DNA of 64,000 nt from an uncultured Paracoccaceae bacterium. Its GTDB lineage: Bacteria; Pseudomonadota; Alphaproteobacteria; Rhodobacterales; Rhodobacteraceae. Of this stretch, positions 7,429-16,140 are shown piece by piece. The position numbers and the translations under genes were made by a program. How positions within the stretch are numbered: the stretch's first letter is position 1; each line of letters begins with the position of its first letter. The notes under the pieces are model-generated. The model had not been told where the DNA came from. It did no database searches and was given only the letters and a program-made list of their open reading frames with translations. The stretch lies in NCBI GenBank assembly GCA_937920555.1, contig CAKZTM010000047.1:45487-109486 (forward strand). The letters are read 5' to 3'.

Positions 7429-9368
7429 GCGCGGTCACTTTGCGTGACGATGCGCATCTCTTCGCCGGGCTTGGGCATAGCCTCGCGCTGTTCTTCGATG
7501 AGCTGGTGTTGGTCTTTGGGATAAGCTGACAGAGGCGGGGTGCCCCCGTAAAGAGCTTGGAGCATCACATCGCGGGCAATGGGTGCGGCGGCGGTTGATC
7601 CACCACCGCCATGTTCCACAACCACCGAGATGGCGTAACGCGGATTATCATAGGGTGCGAAGGCCACAAAAAGCGCGTGGTCGCGGCGGTTCCAAGGAAG
7701 GTCTTTGTTGCGGGTCACGCCTGCGGCACGCTCGGCGGCTGTGATCTGGCGCACCTGACTTGTGCCGGTTTTGCCCGCCATTTTCATGCCCTCGGCCACG
7801 ATCCTTGTGCGATTGGCCGTTCCGCGCCGCTCATTAGAGACCGCGTACATGCCTTGCCGCACCAGATTGAGGCTTGATTGACTGATGCCCAAATCCTCGG
7901 GTTCAGCAAGGCTGACCGGTTTGCTGTCGATGGAGCGCACAAGTCGCGGCACAATCACTTTGCCCGAGGCAATTCGCGCCGCCATCACCCCAAGTTGCAA
8001 GGGTGACGCCAGCACAAAGCCCTGACCAATGCCGGAATTGAAGGTGTCGCCAACCAACCATTGTTCGTCATGGATCGCCTGTTTCCAAGCACGTGTGGGC
8101 GTCAACCCCTCAGAGATCGCGGGCATCGGCAAGTCATGTCTGACTCCGATGCCAAGTTTGCGCGCCATCTCGGTGATCCGATCAATGCCGACACGCCGTG
8201 CGGTTTCGTAGTAAAATACGTCGCAGGAGAACTTTAGACTGTCGTGCAAATTGACATGTCCATGTCCGCCGCGGCGCCAACAGTGGAAGCGCCGCCGACC
8301 CAGTTGAAGGTGACCCGGACACCAAAATGTTTCGGAAGGGTCCAACTCACCGGCCTCTAGAGCGGCCAAGGCCACCACCATCTTGAAGGTGGAACCGGGC
8401 GGGTAGGCCCCCGATACGGCCTTGTTGTAAAGTGGGCGATATTCATTGGTGTTGAGTTGGTTATACTCGCTGCCCGAGATCCCCAGCACGAAAGAGTTGG
8501 GATCAAAGCTCGGCGAGGAGGCAAGTGCCATCACATCGCCGGTCTTTGTGTCAATGACCGACACGGCCGCACTTTCCCCAAACAGCCTGCGGTTGGTGTA
8601 GTTTTGCAGGTCCATATCCACCGTTAGCTGGACATCGGCCCCTTCAACCCCGTCCACCCGGCTCAGCTCGCGCATCACCCGGCCCAGCGAGTTAATCTCG
8701 ATCCGGCTGGTGCCTGCGGAGCCGCGGAGGTCTTTCTCCATCTGCTTTTCAATCCCGGATTTGCCGATTTGGAACCGAGGGATTTGCAAGAGCGGGTCGG
8801 TGTCGTCCGTATTGGCCAGATCATAATCGCTGACCGGTCCCACATAGCCGACCACATGGGCGAAATCACTTCGTTGCGGGTAGTGGCGCGACAGGCCCAC
8901 TTCGGGCAGGATGCCGGGGAGCACCGGGGCATTGGCGGAGACTTGTGAGATTTGCTCCCACGTCAGGTGGTCGATCACAGACACTGGAACGAAGCCCGGG
9001 CGTTGGCTGACATCTTTTAGAACGCGCGCGATCCTTTGTTCAGACAGCGGCACAATGTTTGCCAGTTTGCGCAAGATGGCTTCGGGATCGCGGGCCTGTT
9101 CGCGGATCATTACGATGCGGTAGTTTTGCTTGTTTTCTGCAACCGGCTTGCCGTTTCGGTCAAACATAAGTCCGCGTGCCGGTGGGATCAGCCGAATGTT
9201 GATCCGGTTCTCTTCTGCCAGCAGCAAGAATTCGTCAGATTGCTGGATTTGCAATTGGCGCATTCGCCACCCCAACACACCTGCAACCACCAACTGTCCG
9301 CCAAGCACGAAAAGTCCACGGCGGGTTGTGCGGCTGGCAGCATCTTTGTTGGTCGATCCGTTTTTCAT
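7425..9368 (-). CDS. mrdA: penicillin-binding protein 2 (peptidoglycan D,D-transpeptidase)
   Basis: This class B PBP of 647 residues begins at the ATG at 9368, which overlaps the mreD stop (ATGA). After a short cytoplasmic tail comes one membrane anchor (about residues 18-38), then the non-catalytic dimerisation domain and a transpeptidase domain. The active-site motifs are PGSTFKM (SxxK), SCD (SxN type) after LKFS, and KTGTSQVR (KTG). It cross-links peptidoglycan during elongation with RodA and MreBCD in the periplasm. Length and motif order are typical. Confidence 0.97.
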   Translation of the reverse strand: MKNGSTNKDAASRTTRRGLFVLGGQLVVAGVLGWRMRQLQIQQSDEFLLLAEENRINIRLIPPARGLMFDRNGKPVAENKQNYRIVMIREQARDPEAILRKLANIVPLSEQRIARVLKDVSQRPGFVPVSVIDHLTWEQISQVSANAPVLPGILPEVGLSRHYPQRSDFAHVVGYVGPVSDYDLANTDDTDPLLQIPRFQIGKSGIEKQMEKDLRGSAGTSRIEINSLGRVMRELSRVDGVEGADVQLTVDMDLQNYTNRRLFGESAAVSVIDTKTGDVMALASSPSFDPNSFVLGISGSEYNQLNTNEYRPLYNKAVSGAYPPGSTFKMVVALAALEAGELDPSETFWCPGHLQLGRRRFHCWRRGGHGHVNLHDSLKFSCDVFYYETARRVGIDRITEMARKLGIGVRHDLPMPAISEGLTPTRAWKQAIHDEQWLVGDTFNSGIGQGFVLASPLQLGVMAARIASGKVIVPRLVRSIDSKPVSLAEPEDLGISQSSLNLVRQGMYAVSNERRGTANRTRIVAEGMKMAGKTGTSQVRQITAAERAAGVTRNKDLPWNRRDHALFVAFAPYDNPRYAISVVVEHGGGGSTAAAPIARDVMLQALYGGTPPLSAYPKDQHQLIEEQREAMPKPGEEMRIVTQSDRA

Positions 9369-9904
9369 GCGACGCGTCCCAATCTGGTAAAGCCACCGGG
9401 CGCTTTTGGGGCGCGGACGCGAAAGACCCAATGCAGGATCGCAACAACAATCGGGTAGGCCGCTGTCGTGCTGACGAAATAGGCCAACATTAAATTAAAT
9501 GACGGGGTGGGGGAGAACGAAAGTTTCAAAAATACAAAATTCGCAAATAGAGCGGTTGCAAAGACGACTGCGGCGATCAGCCATTCGAGAATGAATATCT
9601 GCTCACGCAGGGGAATACGTTGGCTGCGCGCAAATTCAGTGGCCATAAGTGTGATGAAAGCCCAAAGGCCCAAAGGTCGCATCAACAGGAAATCTGCCAG
9701 AAGTGACACAACAAGGATCAGGCCAATTGGCGCGGTCGAGGGACGTCGGATAACCCAGGCAAAGGCAAGGCAGAAGAAGAGGTCGGCCATGACCGGTGCC
9801 TCTGCCGACAGACCCAAGGGGAGCATATTGATCAAGGTGGTGATGAGCCCTAGAGAAATAAAAACCGAGCGACCCAGCCAAAGTGTTGAGGAGGAGACGG
9901 CCAT
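9365..9904 (-). CDS. mreD: rod shape-determining protein MreD
   Basis: This 179-residue integral membrane protein has five to six predicted helices and sits between mreC and mrdA. The ATG at 9904 overlaps the mreC stop by one base; a TTG directly before it is an alternative. The sequence is weakly conserved, as usual for MreD, but LPLGLSAEAPVMADLFFCLAFAW and LLADFLLMRPLGLWAF match the alphaproteobacterial type. It is an inner-membrane partner of MreC in the elongasome. Confidence 0.93.
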   Translation of the reverse strand: MAVSSSTLWLGRSVFISLGLITTLINMLPLGLSAEAPVMADLFFCLAFAWVIRRPSTAPIGLILVVSLLADFLLMRPLGLWAFITLMATEFARSQRIPLREQIFILEWLIAAVVFATALFANFVFLKLSFSPTPSFNLMLAYFVSTTAAYPIVVAILHWVFRVRAPKAPGGFTRLGRVA

Positions 9905-10803
9905 CAATTGCCCCCTTGCGTTGTTGCAAAGGGCGGTAGCATCGGGCCCAGCAATTCATCGGACTGGGCGATGTTCTCCGTCGGGTTGTTGCGCAGGATG
10001 CGAATATATCGCAGGCGGCGGTAATCGGCGGACAGATCCACACGCAAGCGGCCGTCTGGGCCTTGGAACACCTGACCAATCAAAAGATCGGGGGGGAATA
10101 TACCGTCGGAGCCGGAGGTCACGACCCGGTCGCCGGGGGCAACCTCTTCGATATTCTCAATGAAGTCCAAAGGGGGGCTGGCTGTATTGTCGCCGGCCAC
10201 AATTGTGCGTTGTCCAAGCGGGCGAATGGTGGCGGAGACGCGGCTTGACGCGTCGGTTAGAAACAATATCCGAGCCGAGTTCAACGAAAGTCCAGACACC
10301 CGGCCGACAAGGCCAAGGCCATCCATTGCAGCGGCGCCCTCAACCACGCCGTCGCGCAGGCCGATATTGACTAGACCAGATTGGCGGAAGGGCGAGCCGC
10401 TATCGGCCAGAATTTCACCGGTCACGAAAGTGAGGCGCGGAGACAAACGTACATTGTTGAGTTCGCGCAGCCGGGCATTTTGCTGTTCCAATTGAACGGC
10501 GGCCTCGCGCCAACCCTTCATGCGCTGCAACTCGTCACGCAGTTCTTGGTTTTGCTGGTACACGCCTGTGTAGGATTGAAAATCCTGTATCATCCGCGAG
10601 ACTGAGTTGATCGGACCAAAGCTCCAATCGATGGTCGGTACAAAGCGATCGACCAACCCCATGCGAATGCGCTCGGCACGCTGATTATCGATCCGCCAAA
10701 GCACGAAGAGAGACAGGCATAAGAAACACATCACTCCGATGAGAATGCGTCGGGTGGTGGCCCAAAAATTCGGCTTTTGTGGTGATTGCGCCAGTGCCGT
10801 CAC
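9904..10803 (-). CDS. mreC: rod shape-determining protein MreC
   Basis: The 299-residue protein has one N-terminal membrane helix (about 18-37), a periplasmic coiled coil (about 75-110, with QNQELRDELQRMKGWREAA) and the beta-rich MreC domain with DGLGLVGRVSG and GDRVVTSGSDGIFPPDLLIG. MreC scaffolds the elongation complex in the periplasm and contacts PBP2. It lies 63 bp after mreB and overlaps mreD by one base. Confidence 0.97.
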   Translation of the reverse strand: MTALAQSPQKPNFWATTRRILIGVMCFLCLSLFVLWRIDNQRAERIRMGLVDRFVPTIDWSFGPINSVSRMIQDFQSYTGVYQQNQELRDELQRMKGWREAAVQLEQQNARLRELNNVRLSPRLTFVTGEILADSGSPFRQSGLVNIGLRDGVVEGAAAMDGLGLVGRVSGLSLNSARILFLTDASSRVSATIRPLGQRTIVAGDNTASPPLDFIENIEEVAPGDRVVTSGSDGIFPPDLLIGQVFQGPDGRLRVDLSADYRRLRYIRILRNNPTENIAQSDELLGPMLPPFATTQGGN

Positions 10804-10866
10804 CTCCGGGGCTAAGATTTACGCAAGATGCCTGTTATTTAATTGCTGCTGGTCAAAGATCGTCGA

Positions 10867-11913
<1,047 letters not shown>

Positions 11914-11970
11914 TTATCCTCAATCAAACGCGTGCCTTGGCACCCGGTCATTCCCTAACCCCACTCGAGG

Positions 11971-12000
11971 GTTATAATGTTGGCAAGGTATGAACGACAA
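11971..12000 (-). promoter_or_regulatory. probable sigma70-type promoter of the mreB operon
   Basis: On the reverse strand TTGTCG (12000-11995) and TATAAC (11976-11971) are separated by 18 bp, giving a transcript start about 55-60 bp before the mreB ATG. Match to the -10 and -35 consensus is reasonable (4/6 and 5/6). No mapping data are available. Confidence 0.4.
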
Positions 12001-12124
12001 GTGAAAGATTGGGGTGTTTTTGTGATTGTCCAATTGCAATAAATCTATCAATTTCAGGGCTCTAAATTGCCGTAAAAATTGTGGTATTTCAACATTTCGG
12101 ATTTGAGGGCTCGTAGGTCGATAG

Positions 12125-12166
12125 CCCCCACGCCAAAGTTATCAACAGGCATGGGGGAGCGTTTTT
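12125..12166 (+). terminator. hairpin with T-run between mreB and leuA
   Basis: A 10-bp stem (CCCCCACGCC at 12125-12134, GGCATGGGGG at 12148-12157, one G-U type mismatch) encloses a 13-nt loop with TTATCAACA and is followed on the plus strand by GTTTTTAC. No plus-strand gene ends here. The same stem lies just downstream of the leuA stop on the minus strand, so it may end leuA transcription or act as a weak bidirectional terminator. Confidence 0.4.
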
Positions 12167-12173
12167 ACACCGC

Positions 12174-13733
12174 TTAAGCGGACTTAGATTCTTCCGGCGG
12201 CGCGGTGCGCAGGCGTTTGACCATCAGCTTATTGAGCGCGTTGACGTAGGCCTTTGCAGATGCCACGACCGTATCAGTGTCTGCGGACTGGCCGGTTACG
12301 ATCTTGCCGTCCTCCTCCATTCTCACGCTGACCGTGGCTTGCGCATCTGTGCCTTCGGTCACCGCGTGAACCTGATAGAGCTGCAAGCTGGCCGTATGTG
12401 GGACGAGCTCTTTGATCGCATTAAAAGTGGCGTCGACAGGGCCGTCTCCGCTTGCGGTGATTTGCTGGTCTACGCCGCCCACGCCCAATGTCAGTTCGGC
12501 CGATTGCGGCGCTTGGGTTCCACACACCACCCGCAGGAATTTGACCTTGATATGATCGTCCTCTGCCTGCGCATTGCTGTCGGACATGAGGGCGATCAAG
12601 TCCTCATCGTAGATCTCTTTCTTGCGGTCAGCGAGCGCTTTGAAGCGAACGAAAACATCCTTGAGTTGGTTGTCCCCCAAATCATAGCCGAGGTTCTCCA
12701 GCTTCGAGCGCAAAGCCGCACGGCCCGAATGTTTGCCCATGACCAGATTGGTTTCCGACAGGCCAATATCTTCGGGCCGCATGATCTCGAAATTCTCCGC
12801 GTTCTTGAGCATGCCGTCTTGGTGAATCCCGCTCTCATGGGCAAAGGCGTTCTTGCCGACAATGGCTTTGTTGTACTGAACTGCAAAGCCAGAGACAGTG
12901 GCCACCTTCCGGCTAATCGCCATGATCTTCGTGGTGTCGATATCGGTCCGGTAGGGCATGATATCATTACGCACTTTCATCGCCATGACCACTTCTTCAA
13001 GGGCGGTATTGCCTGCCCGTTCGCCAAGGCCGTTGATGGTGCATTCAATCTGACGTGCGCCTGCCTCGACCGCCGCCAGTGAATTGGCCGTGGCCATGCC
13101 AAGATCATTGTGACAATGGGTGGCGAAGATAACCTCATCTGCGCCCGGCACGCGGTCAATCAGCATGCGAATGATCTCCGCGCTTTCGCGTGGGGCGGTA
13201 TAGCCGACCGTGTCCGGGATATTGATCGTGGTCGCACCCGCCTTGATGGCAATCTCGACGGTCCGGCAGAGATAATCGGCTTCCGTCCTTGTGGCATCCA
13301 TGGGGGACCACTGTACGTTGTCGCAAAGATTGCGCGCCCGCGTGACAGATGTGTGGATCACATCGGCCATCTCGTCCTTGGTCAGGCCGGGAATGTCGCG
13401 GTGAAGCGGGGAGGTCCCGATGAAGGTATGAATGCGTGGCCGGGCGCAGTTCTTTACAGCCTCCCAACAGCGATCAATATCGGCGTCCTTGGCCCGCGCA
13501 AGACCGCAAATCACAGCATTGGGCGCGGCTTTGGCGATCTCTGTGACCGCCTCAAAATCGCCTTCGGAGGCTATGGGGAAACCAGCCTCGATAATATCGA
13601 CCCCCATTTCATCGAGCATCGAGGCAATCTCGATCTTCTCAGACAAGGTCATGGTGGCGCCGGGCGATTGTTCGCCATCGCGCAATGTTGTGTCAAATAT
13701 CAGGACGCGGTCCTGTTTGGATATATCGGTCAT
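12174..13733 (-). CDS. leuA: 2-isopropylmalate synthase
   Basis: This 519-residue enzyme condenses 2-oxoisovalerate and acetyl-CoA in the first committed step of leucine synthesis. The N-terminal TIM-barrel domain carries DTTLRDGEQSPG (metal/substrate site), the divalent-metal His pair in FATHCHNDLGMATANS, and GLGERAGN. The C-terminal LeuA dimer domain (about 380-510) is the usual leucine-feedback region. The ribosome binding site AAGGA is 7 nt before the ATG. Upstream lies a leucine-rich leader peptide and competing RNA stems, suggesting control by leucine supply. Confidence 0.97.
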   Translation of the reverse strand: MTDISKQDRVLIFDTTLRDGEQSPGATMTLSEKIEIASMLDEMGVDIIEAGFPIASEGDFEAVTEIAKAAPNAVICGLARAKDADIDRCWEAVKNCARPRIHTFIGTSPLHRDIPGLTKDEMADVIHTSVTRARNLCDNVQWSPMDATRTEADYLCRTVEIAIKAGATTINIPDTVGYTAPRESAEIIRMLIDRVPGADEVIFATHCHNDLGMATANSLAAVEAGARQIECTINGLGERAGNTALEEVVMAMKVRNDIMPYRTDIDTTKIMAISRKVATVSGFAVQYNKAIVGKNAFAHESGIHQDGMLKNAENFEIMRPEDIGLSETNLVMGKHSGRAALRSKLENLGYDLGDNQLKDVFVRFKALADRKKEIYDEDLIALMSDSNAQAEDDHIKVKFLRVVCGTQAPQSAELTLGVGGVDQQITASGDGPVDATFNAIKELVPHTASLQLYQVHAVTEGTDAQATVSVRMEEDGKIVTGQSADTDTVVASAKAYVNALNKLMVKRLRTAPPEESKSA

Positions 13734-13761
13734 TTGGAAATCCTTAGCTTTGGTGTGATGT

Positions 13762-13813
13762 GGCGCGGTGTCTCCTCTGAGCGCACGCGCCGATCTCTCA
13801 GCGCGCTCAGAGG
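13762..13813 (-). promoter_or_regulatory. candidate leuA leader RNA stems (attenuator-like)
   Basis: In the transcript leading to leuA, CCTCTGAGCGC (13813-13803) can pair perfectly over 11 bp with GCGCTCAGAGG (13784-13774); the first arm contains the leader-peptide stop codon. An alternative stem pairs GGCGCG (13791-13786) with CGCGCC (13767-13762) and traps the 3' arm of the first stem in its loop. The two are mutually exclusive. There is no U-run after either stem, so a classical intrinsic terminator is not evident; Rho-dependent or translational control are possible. Confidence 0.55.
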
Positions 13814-13878
13814 CTGCTAAGGAGTAGGCCGATCAGGGCTGCCCGACATGGGGCTTTATCTGCACCAATGCAAATCAT
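13807..13878 (-). CDS. leucine-rich leader peptide (leuL-like) upstream of leuA
   Basis: A 23-codon open frame begins with MICIGADKAP and ends with LIGLLLSSL. Five of its last nine residues are Leu, including three consecutive codons CTA CTC CTT, two of them comparatively rare in GC-rich genes. It ends 73 bp before leuA on the same strand, and its stop lies inside the first arm of the downstream stem. A possible -10 element TATAAC (13890-13885) lies so close that transcription would start at or next to the ATG, making the peptide leaderless. No ribosome binding site is evident. Ribosome stalling at Leu codons is inferred. Confidence 0.65.
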   Translation of the reverse strand: MICIGADKAPCRAALIGLLLSSL

Positions 13879-13960
13879 GAGGCCGTTATAGCGCGATTTT
13901 GGCAGAGATAAAGAGGGTTTTTGGACTGGAATTCGGTGCGTGATGCGCCAAGTTAGGGTC

Positions 13961-14626
13961 ATGACATATGATAGTGCTTTGATAATCGGTGCATCGGGTG
14001 GGATTGGTTCGGCTTTGGCCCAAACCGTTGATGCGACAAACGTGACCACCCTGTCGCGGTCCGAAGACGGGTTTGATATCACCAATGAGGCGTCGATTGC
14101 TGGATTTGCCGAAAGTTTGCCGGGACCGTTTGATTTGATTTTCGATGCGACCGGGGCCTTGGAGATCTCGGGCGTTGGGCCGGAAAAGTCGTTTGGCGCT
14201 ATCACCCCCGAGGCCATGGCGCAGCAATTTGCAGTCAATGCGATTGGGCCTGCTTTAATCTTCAAGCACTTCAAGGACCATCTGCCCAGAGACCGGCGTA
14301 GTTTAATGGTTACCTTGTCCGCGCGGGTTGGCTCCATCGGGGATAACAGGTTGGGTGGTTGGGTGTCTTACCGCGCTGCCAAAGCGGCATTGAACCAAAT
14401 CGTCAAGACCGCAAGCATCGAGTTGAGCCGGACCCACAAACAGGCGATTTGTGCAGCACTTCACCCCGGAACGGTTCGCACGCCCTTGACGGAAAAATAT
14501 GTGGGTGCGCATCCGGCGGTCTCTACAGAGGAAGCCGCACATAATTTATTGATTGTGATGAACGGGTTGAGTGTGAAAAACACTGGCGGTTTTTTCGATT
14601 GGCAAGGCGAGCGGGTCGTTTGGTGA
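13961..14626 (+). CDS. SDR family NAD(P)-dependent oxidoreductase
   Basis: This 221-residue classical-fold SDR has a cofactor loop GASGGIG at residues 10-16, a Ser region LSARVGS, the catalytic YRAAK (YxxxK) and a downstream HPGTVRTPL segment. The substrate is unknown. The ATG at 13961 places the Rossmann strand at the normal distance from the N-terminus; an ATG at 13943 is possible. The stop overlaps the GTG start of the photolyase gene (GTGA), so the two are co-expressed. The first gene bases face the leuA leader across an 80-bp divergent region. Confidence 0.85.
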   Translation: MTYDSALIIGASGGIGSALAQTVDATNVTTLSRSEDGFDITNEASIAGFAESLPGPFDLIFDATGALEISGVGPEKSFGAITPEAMAQQFAVNAIGPALIFKHFKDHLPRDRRSLMVTLSARVGSIGDNRLGGWVSYRAAKAALNQIVKTASIELSRTHKQAICAALHPGTVRTPLTEKYVGAHPAVSTEEAAHNLLIVMNGLSVKNTGGFFDWQGERVVW

Positions 14627-16140
14627 CACGAATTGTCTTGGTATTGGGAGATCAGCTTTCGCCCCAGCTTTCAGCACTGAGAGCTGCGGATAAGGCGTCG
14701 GACATTGTCTTGATGGCTGAGGTTATGGGGGAGGCCACTTATGTAGGGCATCATCCCAAAAAGATCGCTTTGCTTTTTGCGGCAATGCGAAAGTTTGCAG
14801 GTGAACTTGTTCAAGCTGGCTGGACCGTCGATTATATCAGGTTAAACGATACGGAAAATTCCGGTTCGCTGATTGGTGAGATCGAACGGGCAATGGCGCG
14901 CCATAATGCCGCGGATGTTGTGTCGACACTGGCTGGCGAATGGCGGGTGCGTGATGAAATCGCACAAGCGTCAGATGCGCTGCCCGATGACCGGTTTGTT
15001 GCGACTGAAGAGGAATTTGCGAAATGGGCTGAGGGCCGCAAGGAGCTGCGCATGGAGTTCTTTTATCGCAACATGCGGCGCAAGACCGGGCTTTTGATGG
15101 ACGGCGATAGGCCGATCGGTGGCAAATGGAACTTTGATGCGGACAATCGAAAAGCCGCTGCTCCTGACTTGTTCATGCCGGCTCCATTGCGCCATCCGCC
15201 GGATGAAATCACTCGGGATGTTCTTGACCTTGTGACGGAGCGCTTCGGTGATCACTTTGGCGATTTGGAGCCCTTTTGGTTCGCTACAGACAGAAGCGGT
15301 GCAGAGGCGGCGGCCACGCATTTCATTGAGCACGCCTTACCGAAATTTGGTGATTATCAGGATGCCATGCTGTCGGGTGAGCATTTTCTCTACCATTCGG
15401 TTGTGTCGATTTACCTAAATATTGGGCTTTTGGAGCCGCTACATTTATGCGCGATGGCCGAGCGGGCCTATCATCAGGGCGATGCGCCACTCAATGCGGT
15501 GGAAGGGTTTATTCGGCAAATCATCGGCTGGCGGGAGTATATTCGGGGCATCTACTTTTGGTCTGGCCGGGATTACACACAGTCGAATTTTTTGGGCGCC
15601 TCTCGGGACTTGCCAGGATTTTATTGGACTGCTGATACTGACATGGCCTGTGTACGGGAAGCGGTTTCGCAAACGAAATCAGAGGCCTACGCGCATCACA
15701 TCCAACGGCTTATGGTTACTGGTAATTTTGCGATGATCGCCGGGGTTGCGCCTGCGCATGTGCATGAATGGTATTTGGCGGTTTACGCGGATGCGTTTGA
15801 GTGGGTTGAGGCCCCCAATGTCATCGGCATGAGCCAGTTTGCCGATGGGGGTGTTTTGGCGTCCAAGCCCTACGCAAGCTCGGGGGCGTATATCAACCGA
15901 ATGTCGGATTATTGTGGCTCTTGCCACTATGTTGTCACCGACCGAACGGGCGAAAAAGCGTGCCCTTTCAATGCGTTATACTGGGATTTTCTGGACCGGA
16001 ACCGTCCTAAACTTGGGAAAAACCAACGGCTGGGTCTGGCCTATCGAAATTGGGACCGTATGGATGGTGAAGATCAGGACGCCCTGAGAACAAAGGCGGC
16101 GGAGACGTTAGGCGCGCTGGACCGCGGCGACCGGATTTAG
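14623..16140 (+). CDS. cryptochrome/photolyase family protein (Fe-S bacterial type, PhrB-like)
   Basis: The 505-residue protein matches the DNA photolyase-related (FeS-BCP) class. It starts with a nucleotide-binding alpha/beta domain (IVLVLGDQLSPQLSAL), and the C-terminal helical FAD-binding domain contains GWREYIRGIYFW and MVTGNFAMIAGVAP. The cysteines of MACVREA, YCGSC and EKACPF fit the four [4Fe-4S] ligands of this class. Members repair (6-4) photoproducts or sense light with FAD and a lumazine cofactor. The GTG start overlaps the SDR stop. Its TAG stop overlaps the stop of the convergent MORN gene. Confidence 0.9.
   Translation: MTRIVLVLGDQLSPQLSALRAADKASDIVLMAEVMGEATYVGHHPKKIALLFAAMRKFAGELVQAGWTVDYIRLNDTENSGSLIGEIERAMARHNAADVVSTLAGEWRVRDEIAQASDALPDDRFVATEEEFAKWAEGRKELRMEFFYRNMRRKTGLLMDGDRPIGGKWNFDADNRKAAAPDLFMPAPLRHPPDEITRDVLDLVTERFGDHFGDLEPFWFATDRSGAEAAATHFIEHALPKFGDYQDAMLSGEHFLYHSVVSIYLNIGLLEPLHLCAMAERAYHQGDAPLNAVEGFIRQIIGWREYIRGIYFWSGRDYTQSNFLGASRDLPGFYWTADTDMACVREAVSQTKSEAYAHHIQRLMVTGNFAMIAGVAPAHVHEWYLAVYADAFEWVEAPNVIGMSQFADGGVLASKPYASSGAYINRMSDYCGSCHYVVTDRTGEKACPFNALYWDFLDRNRPKLGKNQRLGLAYRNWDRMDGEDQDALRTKAAETLGALDRGDRI

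Noticed and set aside
12139..12147. TTATCAACA resembling a DnaA box
   Set aside because: A single near-match in a terminator-like loop, not in an array; not evidence of an origin.
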